A stretch of 64,000 nucleotides of DNA from Neobacillus nitrireducens (GTDB lineage: Bacteria > Bacillota > Bacilli > Bacillales > Cytobacillaceae): positions 3,674,501 to 3,738,500 of the forward strand of contig NZ_CP133262.1 in NCBI RefSeq assembly GCF_030915405.1. The letters are read 5' to 3'. Shown here one piece after another: positions 44,931-53,199 of this stretch. How positions within the stretch are numbered: the stretch's first letter is position 1; every line of letters starts with the position of its first letter. The notes under the pieces are model-generated. The model saw nothing but the letters and a program-made list of their open reading frames with translations, searched no databases and was not told the origin of the DNA. Both the position numbers and the translations under genes were made by a program.

Positions 44931-45635
44931 CTATTTAATTTTTAATATAGTAATATCGACTCTCCGATTGATTTGCCTGTGTTCGATCGTATCATTTGGA
45001 TATAGTGGGTTTTGTTCCCCAAATCCGGAAAATTGTAATTTATTTGACGGAATTCCTTTATCCTCAAAAAAGTATAGAACCGACAAAGCTCGTGCTGCAG
45101 ATAATTCCCAATTTGATTTGAACTCGTTATTTGTAATCGGGACGTTATCAGTATGACCTTCAATACTGATTGGATTTTTCACTTGTTTAATTAAATCAAG
45201 GAGATCTTTTAAAATGACAAGTGAATCACCTTTTAAATCAGCTTTTCCTGATTCAAACAAGATGACATCTTTTAAGGATAGTTTTATTCCTTTTGGTTCA
45301 TCTTTTATGGTGATCACCTTTTCTAAACCTCTTGCTTCTATATAGTCCTCGATTTGCTCCATTAAACCATGTAATTTTTCTGTTTCTTTTTCCTTTAGAT
45401 CAATTTTCTTTGTGGCCAGGGCATTTTCTTTTTGGATCATGCTGCTTCCCTGCCCGCTTAGGGCTGAATTCATGGAAATCATAATCTGTTGCAGCTTGCC
45501 ATTGTTTATCGTTCCGGCAGCGAATAAGACGATAAACAGGGCAAGTAATAAGGTGAGAAGGTCTGAATAGGGAATTAACCAAGATTCATCTATGTGTTCA
45601 TCATCATCATGCAACAACCGCTTCTTCTTCTTCAC
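44931..45635 (-). CDS. motB: Flagellar stator protein MotB
   Basis: A 234-aa stator subunit. Residues about 1-20 are basic and cytoplasmic, then one membrane helix containing the essential Asp (PYSDLLTLLLALF), then a coiled linker and a C-terminal OmpA/MotB peptidoglycan-binding domain (SIEGHTDNVPI, NWELSAARA, HRQINRRVD). With MotA it forms the ion channel that drives the motor. GTG start with AGGAGG 9 nt upstream; the start lies inside the end of motA by 29 nt, so translation is coupled. Confidence 0.93.
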   Translation of the reverse strand: MKKKKRLLHDDDEHIDESWLIPYSDLLTLLLALFIVLFAAGTINNGKLQQIMISMNSALSGQGSSMIQKENALATKKIDLKEKETEKLHGLMEQIEDYIEARGLEKVITIKDEPKGIKLSLKDVILFESGKADLKGDSLVILKDLLDLIKQVKNPISIEGHTDNVPITNNEFKSNWELSAARALSVLYFFEDKGIPSNKLQFSGFGEQNPLYPNDTIEHRQINRRVDITILKIK

Positions 45636-46404
45636 TGATCGGTTCCTCCTGCTTTAAACGTGCCTTTGAGGGTAAATAAACAGATAACTTTCGTTCAACC
45701 AATTTTGGAGTCAATCCATCTTGAATGGCTAGCAAGCCTTCAATCATCATGACTTTCAGGTCCAGCTCTTTTTTAGAAAGTCGCTTTAATTTATTGGAAA
45801 TAGGATGCCATAGTACGTATCCTGAAAAAATACCCAAAAGGGTCGCGATAAATGCAGCAGCGATAGAATAGCCTAATTTATCCATATCCTTTAAGTTTCC
45901 TAAGGCCGCTATTAATCCAACAACTGCACCCAAAACCCCTAAAGTAGGAGCGTACATTCCAGCCTGACTAAAAATTAAACTGCCCACTTTATGTCTTTCT
46001 GCAACAGCTTCTAATTCAGAGTATAAAATTTCTTCCATTTGGTTTCGGTCACTGCCATCAATAATCATTTCTAATCCATTTTTTAAAAAGGGATCCTCTA
46101 TGGAATCGGCAATTTCTTCTAAAGCCAACACTCCTTCTGTCCTTGCAACAATCGACCAATCTACCATACTATCGATTAATTCAGACTGTGTAGGCAGTTT
46201 TGGCTCAAATAATACAATCTTTAATAAAATAGGGAATTTTTTGATTTCAGTCAATGGAAAGGCTACAAACAGTGAAGCGAAGGTTCCTCCAAATATAATT
46301 AAAAAAGCGGCGGGGTTTGCTAGGGACTCCATCGAAACCCCTTTTAAAACCATACCCACACCAATAAAGACAATCGCTAATATAAGACCGATTATGGTTG
46401 TCAT
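45607..46404 (-). CDS. motA: Flagellar stator protein MotA
   Basis: A 265-aa stator subunit with four membrane helices (two near the N-terminus, two around residues 150-205) and a long cytoplasmic loop carrying the torque-generation region (charged, residues about 70-140). The frame opens at 46548, but ATG 46404 is chosen because AAGGAGA lies directly before it and MotA homologues begin here. Divergent from the yaaR operon. Confidence 0.92.
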   Translation of the reverse strand: MTTIIGLILAIVFIGVGMVLKGVSMESLANPAAFLIIFGGTFASLFVAFPLTEIKKFPILLKIVLFEPKLPTQSELIDSMVDWSIVARTEGVLALEEIADSIEDPFLKNGLEMIIDGSDRNQMEEILYSELEAVAERHKVGSLIFSQAGMYAPTLGVLGAVVGLIAALGNLKDMDKLGYSIAAAFIATLLGIFSGYVLWHPISNKLKRLSKKELDLKVMMIEGLLAIQDGLTPKLVERKLSVYLPSKARLKQEEPISEEEEAVVA

Positions 46405-46446
46405 AAAATTCTCCTTTCCTTTTTTTTCTGGAAAAATTATAATCTC

Positions 46447-46475
46447 ATTGTATTGAAGATTACAAAATTCGACAA
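46447..46475 (-). promoter_or_regulatory. Sigma-A-like promoter of motAB
   Basis: On the minus strand TTGTCG (46470-46475), 17-nt spacer, TACAAT (46447-46452). Close to consensus. It lies in the 101-nt gap shared with the rightward yaaR gene. Confidence 0.55.
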
Positions 46476-46505
46476 TAACATATTCTGTGATGGTGGTGTT
46501 TGCAT

Positions 46506-46949
46506 ATGAAAGTTGGTCAAGGAATTGTGCTCCCAAAAGAAATCTCATTTTCTCAAAAAGAAGTTAAATCAATAGAATTAACATCTTTTCAACAAATTAT
46601 GACCGAAAAACAATCAAGCGTTACTAAACAGCATTTAAATACCCTTTTGGAGGGGATTACGAAACAAGGAGAGCGGTTGACCCGGTCTCGATCATTAAAA
46701 GATCTTCATGAATATAAAAAGTTAATCAAATCATTTTTACAGGTGGTAGTTCAACATGGACTCTCATTAGAAGAAACGACATCTTTTGCTTATTCGTCTA
46801 GTAGGGATCGCAAATTAAAGGTAATAAAAGAAGTTGACAAAAAATTATTGGAGCTTTCAGAAGAAATGGTTAAACAAGAAGACCAGAATATCCGTTTATT
46901 AGATAATATAGGGGAAATAAAAGGATTACTGATTGACCTCTATTTGTGA
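46506..46949 (+). CDS. yaaR: YaaR family protein (DUF327)
   Basis: A 147-aa, mostly helical, charged cytoplasmic protein matching YaaR of B. subtilis in length and in its helical C-terminal half (SAMSRDRKLKVI-like, DNIGEIKGLL). ATG 46506 is preferred over the TTG at 46500 because GGTGGTG is then 7 nt away. It begins the rightward flagellar cluster. YaaR function is unknown; its place here suggests a motility link. Symbol by resemblance. Confidence 0.7.
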   Translation: MKVGQGIVLPKEISFSQKEVKSIELTSFQQIMTEKQSSVTKQHLNTLLEGITKQGERLTRSRSLKDLHEYKKLIKSFLQVVVQHGLSLEETTSFAYSSSRDRKLKVIKEVDKKLLELSEEMVKQEDQNIRLLDNIGEIKGLLIDLYL

Positions 46950-46964
46950 GTTAGGGGGTACAGC

Positions 46965-47369
46965 ATGAAAAAGCTTTTAAAAGTATTATTCGTTTGTGTG
47001 TTACTGACGGTACTGAGCGGGGGTGGCTTATATTACTATCAGCACAACAAAGCCAAAGCTGCCACGATTGATAAGTTGGCTGACCAAACCATCCAAACGA
47101 ACCAGATTAGTACCAATCTTAATTCAGACAACCTCATTCAAGTTAAGTTCTCCATTGAACTAGACTCAAAGGATACGAAAAAGCAGGCAGAAAAAATTGT
47201 CCCTATCATTGAAAGCGATATTATCAAAATTCTTTCACAGTCCAATAAGGGAGATTTAAAGAATATTGCAGCTTTTGAGGAAAAGATAAAAAATCAATTA
47301 AATGTTAGATTCAGTGACGGTGAAGGAAAAATTGTCCATGTTTATACAACAGAATTACTCATACAGTAA
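46965..47369 (+). CDS. fliL: FliL-like flagellar basal body protein
   Basis: A 134-aa protein with one N-terminal membrane helix (about 7-26) and an extracytoplasmic domain. The FliL-like pattern shows in VKFSIELDSKDTKKQAEKIVPIIESDIIKIL. FliL sits around the stator and supports torque. Weak sequence conservation is usual for this family, so the symbol rests on size, topology and neighbours (flhO-flhP follow). Confidence 0.72.
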   Translation: MKKLLKVLFVCVLLTVLSGGGLYYYQHNKAKAATIDKLADQTIQTNQISTNLNSDNLIQVKFSIELDSKDTKKQAEKIVPIIESDIIKILSQSNKGDLKNIAAFEEKIKNQLNVRFSDGEGKIVHVYTTELLIQ

Positions 47370-47380
47370 GGGGAATGGCT

Positions 47381-48226
47381 ATGCTTAGAGGGATTGATAC
47401 AGCAGCGTCTGGTATGCTAGCGGTACAAAGACGGCAAGAAGCGTTAACGAATAACCTAGCCAATATTGAAACGCCCGGTTACAAAAAGGTAGATACCACC
47501 TTACGAGCTTTTCCTGAAGTTTTTCTCGAGCGAATCAATGATTCCAAACAAAGTACTAAAGGGAATGCACCAGGGTTCTCGTGGATTGGTTCGATGCAGC
47601 AGGGAGTTTATGCACAAGAAAATATCTCGAGTTTTCTTCAAGGAGATCTCGTGACAACGAATAACCCATACGATGTTGCGATTGATGATCAAGCACTAAC
47701 TCTAAGTAATGGCCAAAAGGCAAGTGTCCTCTTTGCAGTTGAGAATGCAGCAGGCGAAACTCGCTACACACGGAATGGCCGATTTACGGTGGATGAAACG
47801 GGTCATCTTGTTACGGCAGAAGGATGTAAGGTGTTAAACAATCAAGGGAAACCGGTTCAGATCGATCCTTCACTTGCTTCAAGTGAGGTTTCGATAAGTC
47901 CAAAAGGCGAAATAATCCTTAATCCGGATAAGCCAGCAAACAGAAAAGTCGTGGACACAATCGGGTTAGTCTTGATTCAAAATCCAAACAAACTGATCAA
48001 AGAAGGCAATGGTCTCTTCCGACTGGATGGTCAAAAACCAGCCGCATTGACTGACCTGCCTGCAAGTGTCCAGCTCCACCATAAAATGATTGAAAAGTCG
48101 AATGTCGATCCGAGCATGACCATGACCAATATGATGGAGAACGTCCGGCTTTACGAGGCGAATCAGAAAGTGTTGCAGGCCTACGATCGTTCACTTGAGT
48201 TATTAAATTCGATTGGAAGAGTATAG
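47381..48226 (+). CDS. flhO: Flagellar hook-basal body protein FlhO
   Basis: A 281-aa member of the FlgE/F/G rod-hook family. The N-terminus MLRGIDTAASGMLAVQRRQE and NNLANIETPGYKK, with the C-terminal MMENVRLYEANQKVLQAYD segment, closely follow B. subtilis FlhO, which with FlhP forms part of the distal rod. ATG 47381 is chosen because AAGGGG is then 7 nt upstream; an ATG two codons earlier sits too close to it. Confidence 0.88.
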   Translation: MLRGIDTAASGMLAVQRRQEALTNNLANIETPGYKKVDTTLRAFPEVFLERINDSKQSTKGNAPGFSWIGSMQQGVYAQENISSFLQGDLVTTNNPYDVAIDDQALTLSNGQKASVLFAVENAAGETRYTRNGRFTVDETGHLVTAEGCKVLNNQGKPVQIDPSLASSEVSISPKGEIILNPDKPANRKVVDTIGLVLIQNPNKLIKEGNGLFRLDGQKPAALTDLPASVQLHHKMIEKSNVDPSMTMTNMMENVRLYEANQKVLQAYDRSLELLNSIGRV

Positions 48227-48240
48227 AAGGAGATTCAAAC

Positions 48241-49023
48241 ATGAATAGTTCGCTTTATATTGCCACGAGTGGCTTAAACTCTTATCAAAAAAAGTTAGAT
48301 ACGATTGCGGATAATATTGCTAATGCCGATACGGTTGGATTTAAACGAAGAGAGGCCTCTTTCGAAGAAAACTTAGCCATTTCTATCGAAAACCAAAAAG
48401 CAGCTAATCGAGAGATTGGCCGAAAGACCCCCAACGGGATTCGGGTTGGTTATGGAGTACATCTGAACGGAACACAAATGATATTAGATCAAGGAATTCC
48501 AAAAGCAACAAATAATCCCTTGGACTTAATGATTTCCGGACAGGGATTCTTCCAAGTAGGAAAACAACAAGGCAACCATACGGAAATTTCCTATACGAGA
48601 AATGGTCAGTTTCAAAAGTCTCCAATGGGCAATGGCACCTATCGTTTAGTGAATGCAGAGGGATATTTTTTACTAGACAAAAATAACCAACCAGTGGAGG
48701 TCGCTAATAACAGCGATTTTTCGGTTAATGAGGCAGGTGTCATCCGAACCTCTTCTCAACAAATAGCGATTGTTGATTTTTCGAATCCGCAAAAGTTAGT
48801 CAATGAAGGCGGTAATATCTTTCGGTTCACAGGAGCGGGTGGTGAAATTCGTGCCAATACCACCTCCACCATCCAGCAAGGATCAACCGAATCTTCCAAT
48901 GTGGATTTGAGTAAAGAAGTGACGGATATGATGACCACACAACGCGGATTTCAATTTAACTCACGCTCCATCACTTACGCAGATCAAATGATGGGCATCT
49001 CGAACGGGATTATTAGAAGTTAA
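48241..49023 (+). CDS. flhP: Flagellar hook-basal body protein FlhP
   Basis: A 260-aa rod protein: N-terminal MNSSLYIATSGLNSYQKKLD and NIANADTVGFKRRE, a central region with YTRNGQF, and a C-terminal SNVDLSKEVTDMMTTQRGFQ that packs in the coiled-coil core of the rod. It follows flhO by 14 nt with GAAGGAG before the ATG. A terminator follows. Confidence 0.88.
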   Translation: MNSSLYIATSGLNSYQKKLDTIADNIANADTVGFKRREASFEENLAISIENQKAANREIGRKTPNGIRVGYGVHLNGTQMILDQGIPKATNNPLDLMISGQGFFQVGKQQGNHTEISYTRNGQFQKSPMGNGTYRLVNAEGYFLLDKNNQPVEVANNSDFSVNEAGVIRTSSQQIAIVDFSNPQKLVNEGGNIFRFTGAGGEIRANTTSTIQQGSTESSNVDLSKEVTDMMTTQRGFQFNSRSITYADQMMGISNGIIRS

Positions 49024-49055
49024 AAAAAAGGGCCATTCTTCACGGCTCCTTTTTT
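49024..49055. terminator. Terminator after flhP
   Basis: AAAAGG(G)GCC-like arm pairs with GGCTCCTTTT, with T6 rightward and A8 on the other side, so it may work in both directions. Confidence 0.7.
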
Positions 49056-49058
49056 GTC

Positions 49059-49499
49059 TTATAGAACAACTTTCTCTCTGCTCTTATCCCAAAGAATTTT
49101 AAATAGCTTTTGCTCGGCCTTTTCGTCTAATCCTAAAAAGTGGACACCGAAATCATATTTACCGTTCTTGAGTCTTTTCCGCCTTTCGATTTTTCCGACA
49201 AAGGAGAAATCTTCCCCTAATTCAAAAAACACCTTGATTTCATCGACATCGGTTAAATCCTCATACGTAATAAGTCTCATCCCAGAAATACTAATATCAC
49301 GAATTGTGCCAAAGAGAACTGAGTCGGGTGAAGCGGGTACAATAAACGTACATTCATGCTCCCATAAACTAAGCCGAAAGGCGTTTCGACGGTTTTTCTT
49401 GGTGGGCTCGGCGGTGTTCTTTTTTCTGAATGAAAAATTTAATAGAATAATAACTAAGACTAATATAAATAAACCAACGGCCAAATACGTCGTATTCAA
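49059..49499 (-). CDS. Membrane-anchored PilZ-domain c-di-GMP receptor
   Basis: A 146-aa protein with one N-terminal membrane helix (about residues 5-22), a short basic linker and a PilZ domain. The c-di-GMP-binding signatures are present: RxxxR (R38, R42 in RRNAFR) and DxSxxG (D68, S70, G73 in DISISG). TTG start at 49499 is chosen because GGGGAG lies 6 nt upstream. The gene is antisense between flhP and flgM, so its transcription runs against the flagellar genes. A regulatory role in motility is likely but inferred. Confidence 0.8.
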   Translation of the reverse strand: MNTTYLAVGLFILVLVIILLNFSFRKKNTAEPTKKNRRNAFRLSLWEHECTFIVPASPDSVLFGTIRDISISGMRLITYEDLTDVDEIKVFFELGEDFSFVGKIERRKRLKNGKYDFGVHFLGLDEKAEQKLFKILWDKSREKVVL

Positions 49500-49575
49500 T
49501 TGGAACTCCCCTCTTTTATTATAGTAATAAATTAAATTTACCACTATAATCCAATTATGAAAAGGCTTTTTGGAT

Positions 49576-49603
49576 TAAACACTTCTTGGTAAAATGTCGT
49601 TAT
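49576..49603 (+). promoter_or_regulatory. Possible sigma-D promoter before flgM
   Basis: TAAA (49576-49579), 16-nt spacer, GTCGTTAT (49596-49603) resembles the sigma-D pattern TAAA-N15-GCCGATAT. flgM homologues are sigma-D dependent, so the setting fits, but the -10 match is partial. Confidence 0.45.
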
Positions 49604-49658
49604 TAACTAGTAGATGGACAATGATTCGGAGATTTGGATATAGAAGGGGGAATCAAGG

Positions 49659-49922
49659 ATGAAAATTAATGATGTCAATCGATTACAAGGCCTGCAGTCC
49701 TATAAAAATACGATAAACATTACACAAAAGCAGGACCTAACTAAAAAAATTCAGGTAGATAAAGTTGAGTTTTCTCAGGCTGCGCAAGAAAAAATAAGTG
49801 TCGAAAAAGAACAAAGGATTCAAGCACTGAAGGAGCAAATCCAAAATGGGACTTACAAAGTTGATAGTGAAAAAATAGCTGAAAAATTATTATCCACTTG
49901 GAGTAGAGGACCGGAAGAATGA
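49659..49922 (+). CDS. flgM: Anti-sigma-D factor FlgM
   Basis: An 87-aa protein with the FlgM pattern: a variable disordered half and a C-terminal half with helices KVEFSQAAQEKISVE, RIQALKEQIQNGTYKVD and KIAEKLLSTW. It holds sigma-D inactive until hook completion allows its export. Starts the flgM-flgN-flgK-flgL run, with GGGGGAATCAAGG before the ATG. Confidence 0.9.
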   Translation: MKINDVNRLQGLQSYKNTINITQKQDLTKKIQVDKVEFSQAAQEKISVEKEQRIQALKEQIQNGTYKVDSEKIAEKLLSTWSRGPEE

Positions 49923-50398
49923 CAACCTATGAACCGCTCAAAGCCATTTTACATGAGATGATATTAGTTTATGAAAAATTATTGGAACTAGGAAAAGAAA
50001 AGCAAGCAACGATTATAAAAGGCGATCCGGAAGCTTTACTTTCGATTTTTCCAAAAGAATCGGCTTTATTGAAAGAGATAAGGCAGCTTGAAGAAAAAAG
50101 ACAAGAGGAAACTCTATCCTATCAATCGCTTTCCTTAAGTCAGATTATTGATGGGAGTTCTTCAATTGCAGAAAAGGATGAACTGTTGTTTTATCAAAGT
50201 ACACTTAAGGAAAAATTAAAGGGCTTAGTCGATCAACATCAGTTAAACCAAGAGTTGATTGAGAATTCGTTAGTTTATATTAATAATATGCTCGCATTAT
50301 ACACGCAGCCACAAGAGCCTTCGAACACCTATACTGCTTCGAAACATTATCCGAGAGAGAATAACCAATCAAGAAGTTTCTTTGATGCAAAGGTGTAG
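49919..50398 (+). CDS. flgN: FlgN-family chaperone for FlgK and FlgL
   Basis: A 159-aa, charged and helical protein (ILHEMILVYEKLLELGKEK, LLKEIRQLEEKRQEE) of the FlgN/YvyG family, which escorts the hook-filament junction proteins to the export gate. It overlaps flgM by ATGA, giving coupled translation, and flgK follows. Confidence 0.82.
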   Translation: MTTYEPLKAILHEMILVYEKLLELGKEKQATIIKGDPEALLSIFPKESALLKEIRQLEEKRQEETLSYQSLSLSQIIDGSSSIAEKDELLFYQSTLKEKLKGLVDQHQLNQELIENSLVYINNMLALYTQPQEPSNTYTASKHYPRENNQSRSFFDAKV

Positions 50399-50431
50399 GA
50401 ACTTCTACCAAACAGCAAGGAGTGAACATAC

Positions 50432-51886
50432 ATGCGTTCTACATTTCACGGGATTGAAATTGGAAAACGAGCCATTTTTGCACAGCAAACAGCACTGAGT
50501 GTAACCGGACATAATATCGCCAATGCCAATACGGTAGGTTATACAAGGCAAAACGCGATTACACAAGCCACGAATCCTCTTTCTTACCCAGGTATGAATG
50601 TAGGAAACGGCCCTTTGCAAATCGGGACTGGCGTGGAAACGACAGAAATCAACCGAATCCGTGATTCTTTTTTAGATGGACAGTTTCGCAGTCAAGCTGA
50701 ACAGCAAGGGTATTGGAATGTAAAGCACGACACACTTTCGAAAATAGAGGAAACGTTAAACGAGCCTGCTGATACTGGCTTACAAGCTAACTTTGATCGT
50801 TTCTGGCAATCATGGGAGGATTTATCGAAAGAACCGGATAGCTTAGCAGCGCGTGCGGCACTACTTTCCAATGCCACAGCTTTGGCTGGCCGCTTTAATC
50901 AAATCTCTGATTCGATGGAAAATCTAAGCACGGACTTGCAAAATCAGCTTTCTACAAAAACGCAGGAAATGAATAATCTCACGAAGCAAGTGAGTGAATT
51001 GAATTTGCAAATTGCGAAGATAACAGCTTCCGGACAGCAGCCCAATGATTTATTGGATCAACGGGATTTGCTGGTTGATAAAATATCAAAAATGGCTGAC
51101 ATTCAGGTGAAACCAGCTCAAGCCGGTCATGGGATGGTTGATATTTTCATAGATAATAAATCTTTAGTAGCCGGGGATAAAAATTACTCTGTTTCATTTG
51201 ATAGCAGTAGTAATCAACTTTCATTGGGTGGGACAACCGTATCGTTGAAGTCAGGCGAAATCGCGGGGATGGTCGAATCGTTAACCCAGGATATTCCGTC
51301 ATTTATGTCGAAGATTAATGAGCTTGTTTCGGTGTTTAGCCGAGAAACCAATCAAATTCACACCGATGCCACTGCAATGAATTTGGATGATATTCAGAAT
51401 CGGAAAAATGACCCGACCGCAGCCCTTGATCAGCTGCCATTTTTTGTAGCATCTGGTACCTCAAGTAATCCAGGAACTGCGGGTGAAATAACAGTTAATC
51501 CTCTAATTGTTGCCTCGTTAAATAAAATTGCAGCAGCGCGAGTGGCAAACGTCAGTGATGCGGGGACCGCCAACGAACTGAATAACTTAAAATTTAAAAC
51601 TGTTTCTTTTTCTAATCAAACGACCACATTAAATAATTTTTATCGGACGATTGTGGGCGATGTCGGAATAAAAACGCAAGAAGCGATTCAAATGGAAAGT
51701 AATTCAGAAATCCTCGTGCAGCAAGCAGAGAGTCAGAGACAGTCTGTATCAGGAGTCTCGATTGATGAAGAAATGACGAACATGGTTAAATTTCAGCAAT
51801 CATATAATGCAGCCTCTAGATACATTTCCGTCATGGATGAGGTGCTGGATAAACTAATTAATGGAACTGGAAGAGTGGGTATCTAG
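50432..51886 (+). CDS. flgK: Flagellar hook-associated protein 1 (FlgK)
   Basis: A 484-aa hook-filament junction protein. The conserved N-terminus (TFHGIEIGKRAIFAQQTAL, GHNIANANTVGYTRQ) and C-terminus (SIDEEMTNMVKFQQSYNAASR) are flagellar axial-core sequences, with a variable middle. GCAAGGAGTG precedes the ATG. Confidence 0.93.
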   Translation: MRSTFHGIEIGKRAIFAQQTALSVTGHNIANANTVGYTRQNAITQATNPLSYPGMNVGNGPLQIGTGVETTEINRIRDSFLDGQFRSQAEQQGYWNVKHDTLSKIEETLNEPADTGLQANFDRFWQSWEDLSKEPDSLAARAALLSNATALAGRFNQISDSMENLSTDLQNQLSTKTQEMNNLTKQVSELNLQIAKITASGQQPNDLLDQRDLLVDKISKMADIQVKPAQAGHGMVDIFIDNKSLVAGDKNYSVSFDSSSNQLSLGGTTVSLKSGEIAGMVESLTQDIPSFMSKINELVSVFSRETNQIHTDATAMNLDDIQNRKNDPTAALDQLPFFVASGTSSNPGTAGEITVNPLIVASLNKIAAARVANVSDAGTANELNNLKFKTVSFSNQTTTLNNFYRTIVGDVGIKTQEAIQMESNSEILVQQAESQRQSVSGVSIDEEMTNMVKFQQSYNAASRYISVMDEVLDKLINGTGRVGI

Positions 51887-51899
51887 GGAGGTGAATGGA

Positions 51900-52778
51900 T
51901 TGCGAATTACGCAAAACATGTTAAGTACTCAGGTGATCAGAAATATTCAAACCAATTACCGTTCACTGAGTCGTTATCAGGAACAAATTGCATCGGGTAA
52001 AGCGATTAATAAAGTTTCCGATGATCCTGTGAAATCAGTACAAATCATGTCCTATCGGTCGGCGTTAACGGAAACCGAGCAATTCAAACGCAATGCTGAA
52101 GATGGCTTGAATTGGCTCGAAACAACGGATCGTGCGCTCGATGATTTAACACAGGTTATGCAAAAAGTAAGAGAACTTACGGTTCAAGGCAGCAATGGTG
52201 TGAATAACAATGACTCCTTAGAAACGATTGCGAAGGAATTAAAGGCATTAAAAGGAAACATTGGTGATATCGCCAATGCCCGGCTCGGCGACCGATTTTT
52301 ATTTGCAGGAACCGCAACCGATACCGCACCATTTGAAAATGGCGGGTTCACGAGTACAAATAGTGATCCTCTTTCCTGGAATGTCGGCCAGGGCATTTAC
52401 ATGAAGGTCAATGTTAATGGAACGGATATTTTTAATTTTCAAGCGGATGGGTTAAATCTAGTGGATACCGTCGAAAAAATCGCTGGGGAACTGGAAGCTG
52501 GGAATGATCCGGAACAGTACTTAGATCATTTGGATAAGCAAATGAGCAATCTGTTGGCCCATCGCTCGATTGTCGGCTCCAATGTGAATCAATTAGAAAT
52601 GATGGTCAATCGCTTAGATCAAACCGTGCTTTCGACGAAAAGCATGCTGTCTAAGACAGAAGATGCAGATTTGGCAGAGATTATCACGAATTTCACAACA
52701 CAACAAACGACTCTAAATGCTGCGTTGTCTTCTGGTGCGAAAGCGATCCAGCCTTCGTTGGTGGATTTTTTACGATAA
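51900..52778 (+). CDS. flgL: Flagellar hook-associated protein 3 (FlgL)
   Basis: A 292-aa junction protein with flagellin-like ends: RITQNMLSTQVIRNIQTNYRSL and VSDDPVKSVQIMSYR at the N-terminus, DADLAEIITNFTTQQTTLNAAL near the C-terminus. TTG start at 51900 with GGGAGGTG upstream; it lies 14 nt after the flgK stop. A longer ATG ORF beginning inside flgK is rejected. Confidence 0.9.
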   Translation: MRITQNMLSTQVIRNIQTNYRSLSRYQEQIASGKAINKVSDDPVKSVQIMSYRSALTETEQFKRNAEDGLNWLETTDRALDDLTQVMQKVRELTVQGSNGVNNNDSLETIAKELKALKGNIGDIANARLGDRFLFAGTATDTAPFENGGFTSTNSDPLSWNVGQGIYMKVNVNGTDIFNFQADGLNLVDTVEKIAGELEAGNDPEQYLDHLDKQMSNLLAHRSIVGSNVNQLEMMVNRLDQTVLSTKSMLSKTEDADLAEIITNFTTQQTTLNAALSSGAKAIQPSLVDFLR

Positions 52779-52784
52779 ACATAG

Positions 52785-52821
52785 GAGTGCTCCGAAATTT
52801 GATTTCGGGGTGCTTTTTTTG
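52785..52821 (+). terminator. Terminator after flgL
   Basis: A 13-bp stem (52786-52798 with 52802-52814, including G-U pairs) followed by T8. Confidence 0.85.
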
Positions 52822-52859
52822 TTTGAAGTTTGGTTGTTGCAACTGACTAAAATTGGGTT

Positions 52860-53036
52860 TCCACCAATTTTCGGGTTAATTCCGCCAACTTGATCTGGAC
52901 CCCGTTGACTTTCGGTGTTATTCCGCCAACCTGTTCCGGGATCCCGCCAACTTTTGAGGTTATTCCGCCAAACTAGGATCGGAATCCGCCAACTTCGGAG
53001 CCTTTTCCGCCGAAACCCAAGATGATTCCGCCAAAT
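52860..53036. repeat. Intergenic tandem repeat with a 21-bp period, before hag
   Basis: The core tccgccaac(t) occurs at 52860, 52881, about 52901, 52922, 52943, 52964, 52985, 53006 and 53027. Every step is 21 bp except one compensated 20/21 pair, so nine copies stay in register. It sits between the flgL terminator and the flagellin gene. No gene is encoded. Confidence 0.75.
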
Positions 53037-53199
53037 TCAAATATCACCGATTTATTTTTGGATAAACAAACTGTTAAATTAACAAATATTTTTTAAAAAG
53101 CACCATTTCCTCTCTCCATTCTAGTAAAACTGTCGTTAATTAATAGTAGAAAGACAAGAAAACAAGTAATACATAAACACTATTAGGAGGAAAATTAAA

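Noticed and set aside
53112-53139. Sigma-D promoter in front of hag
   Set aside because: GTCGTTAA resembles the -10, but there is no TAAA at 14-16 nt upstream; the true promoter could not be fixed by eye.
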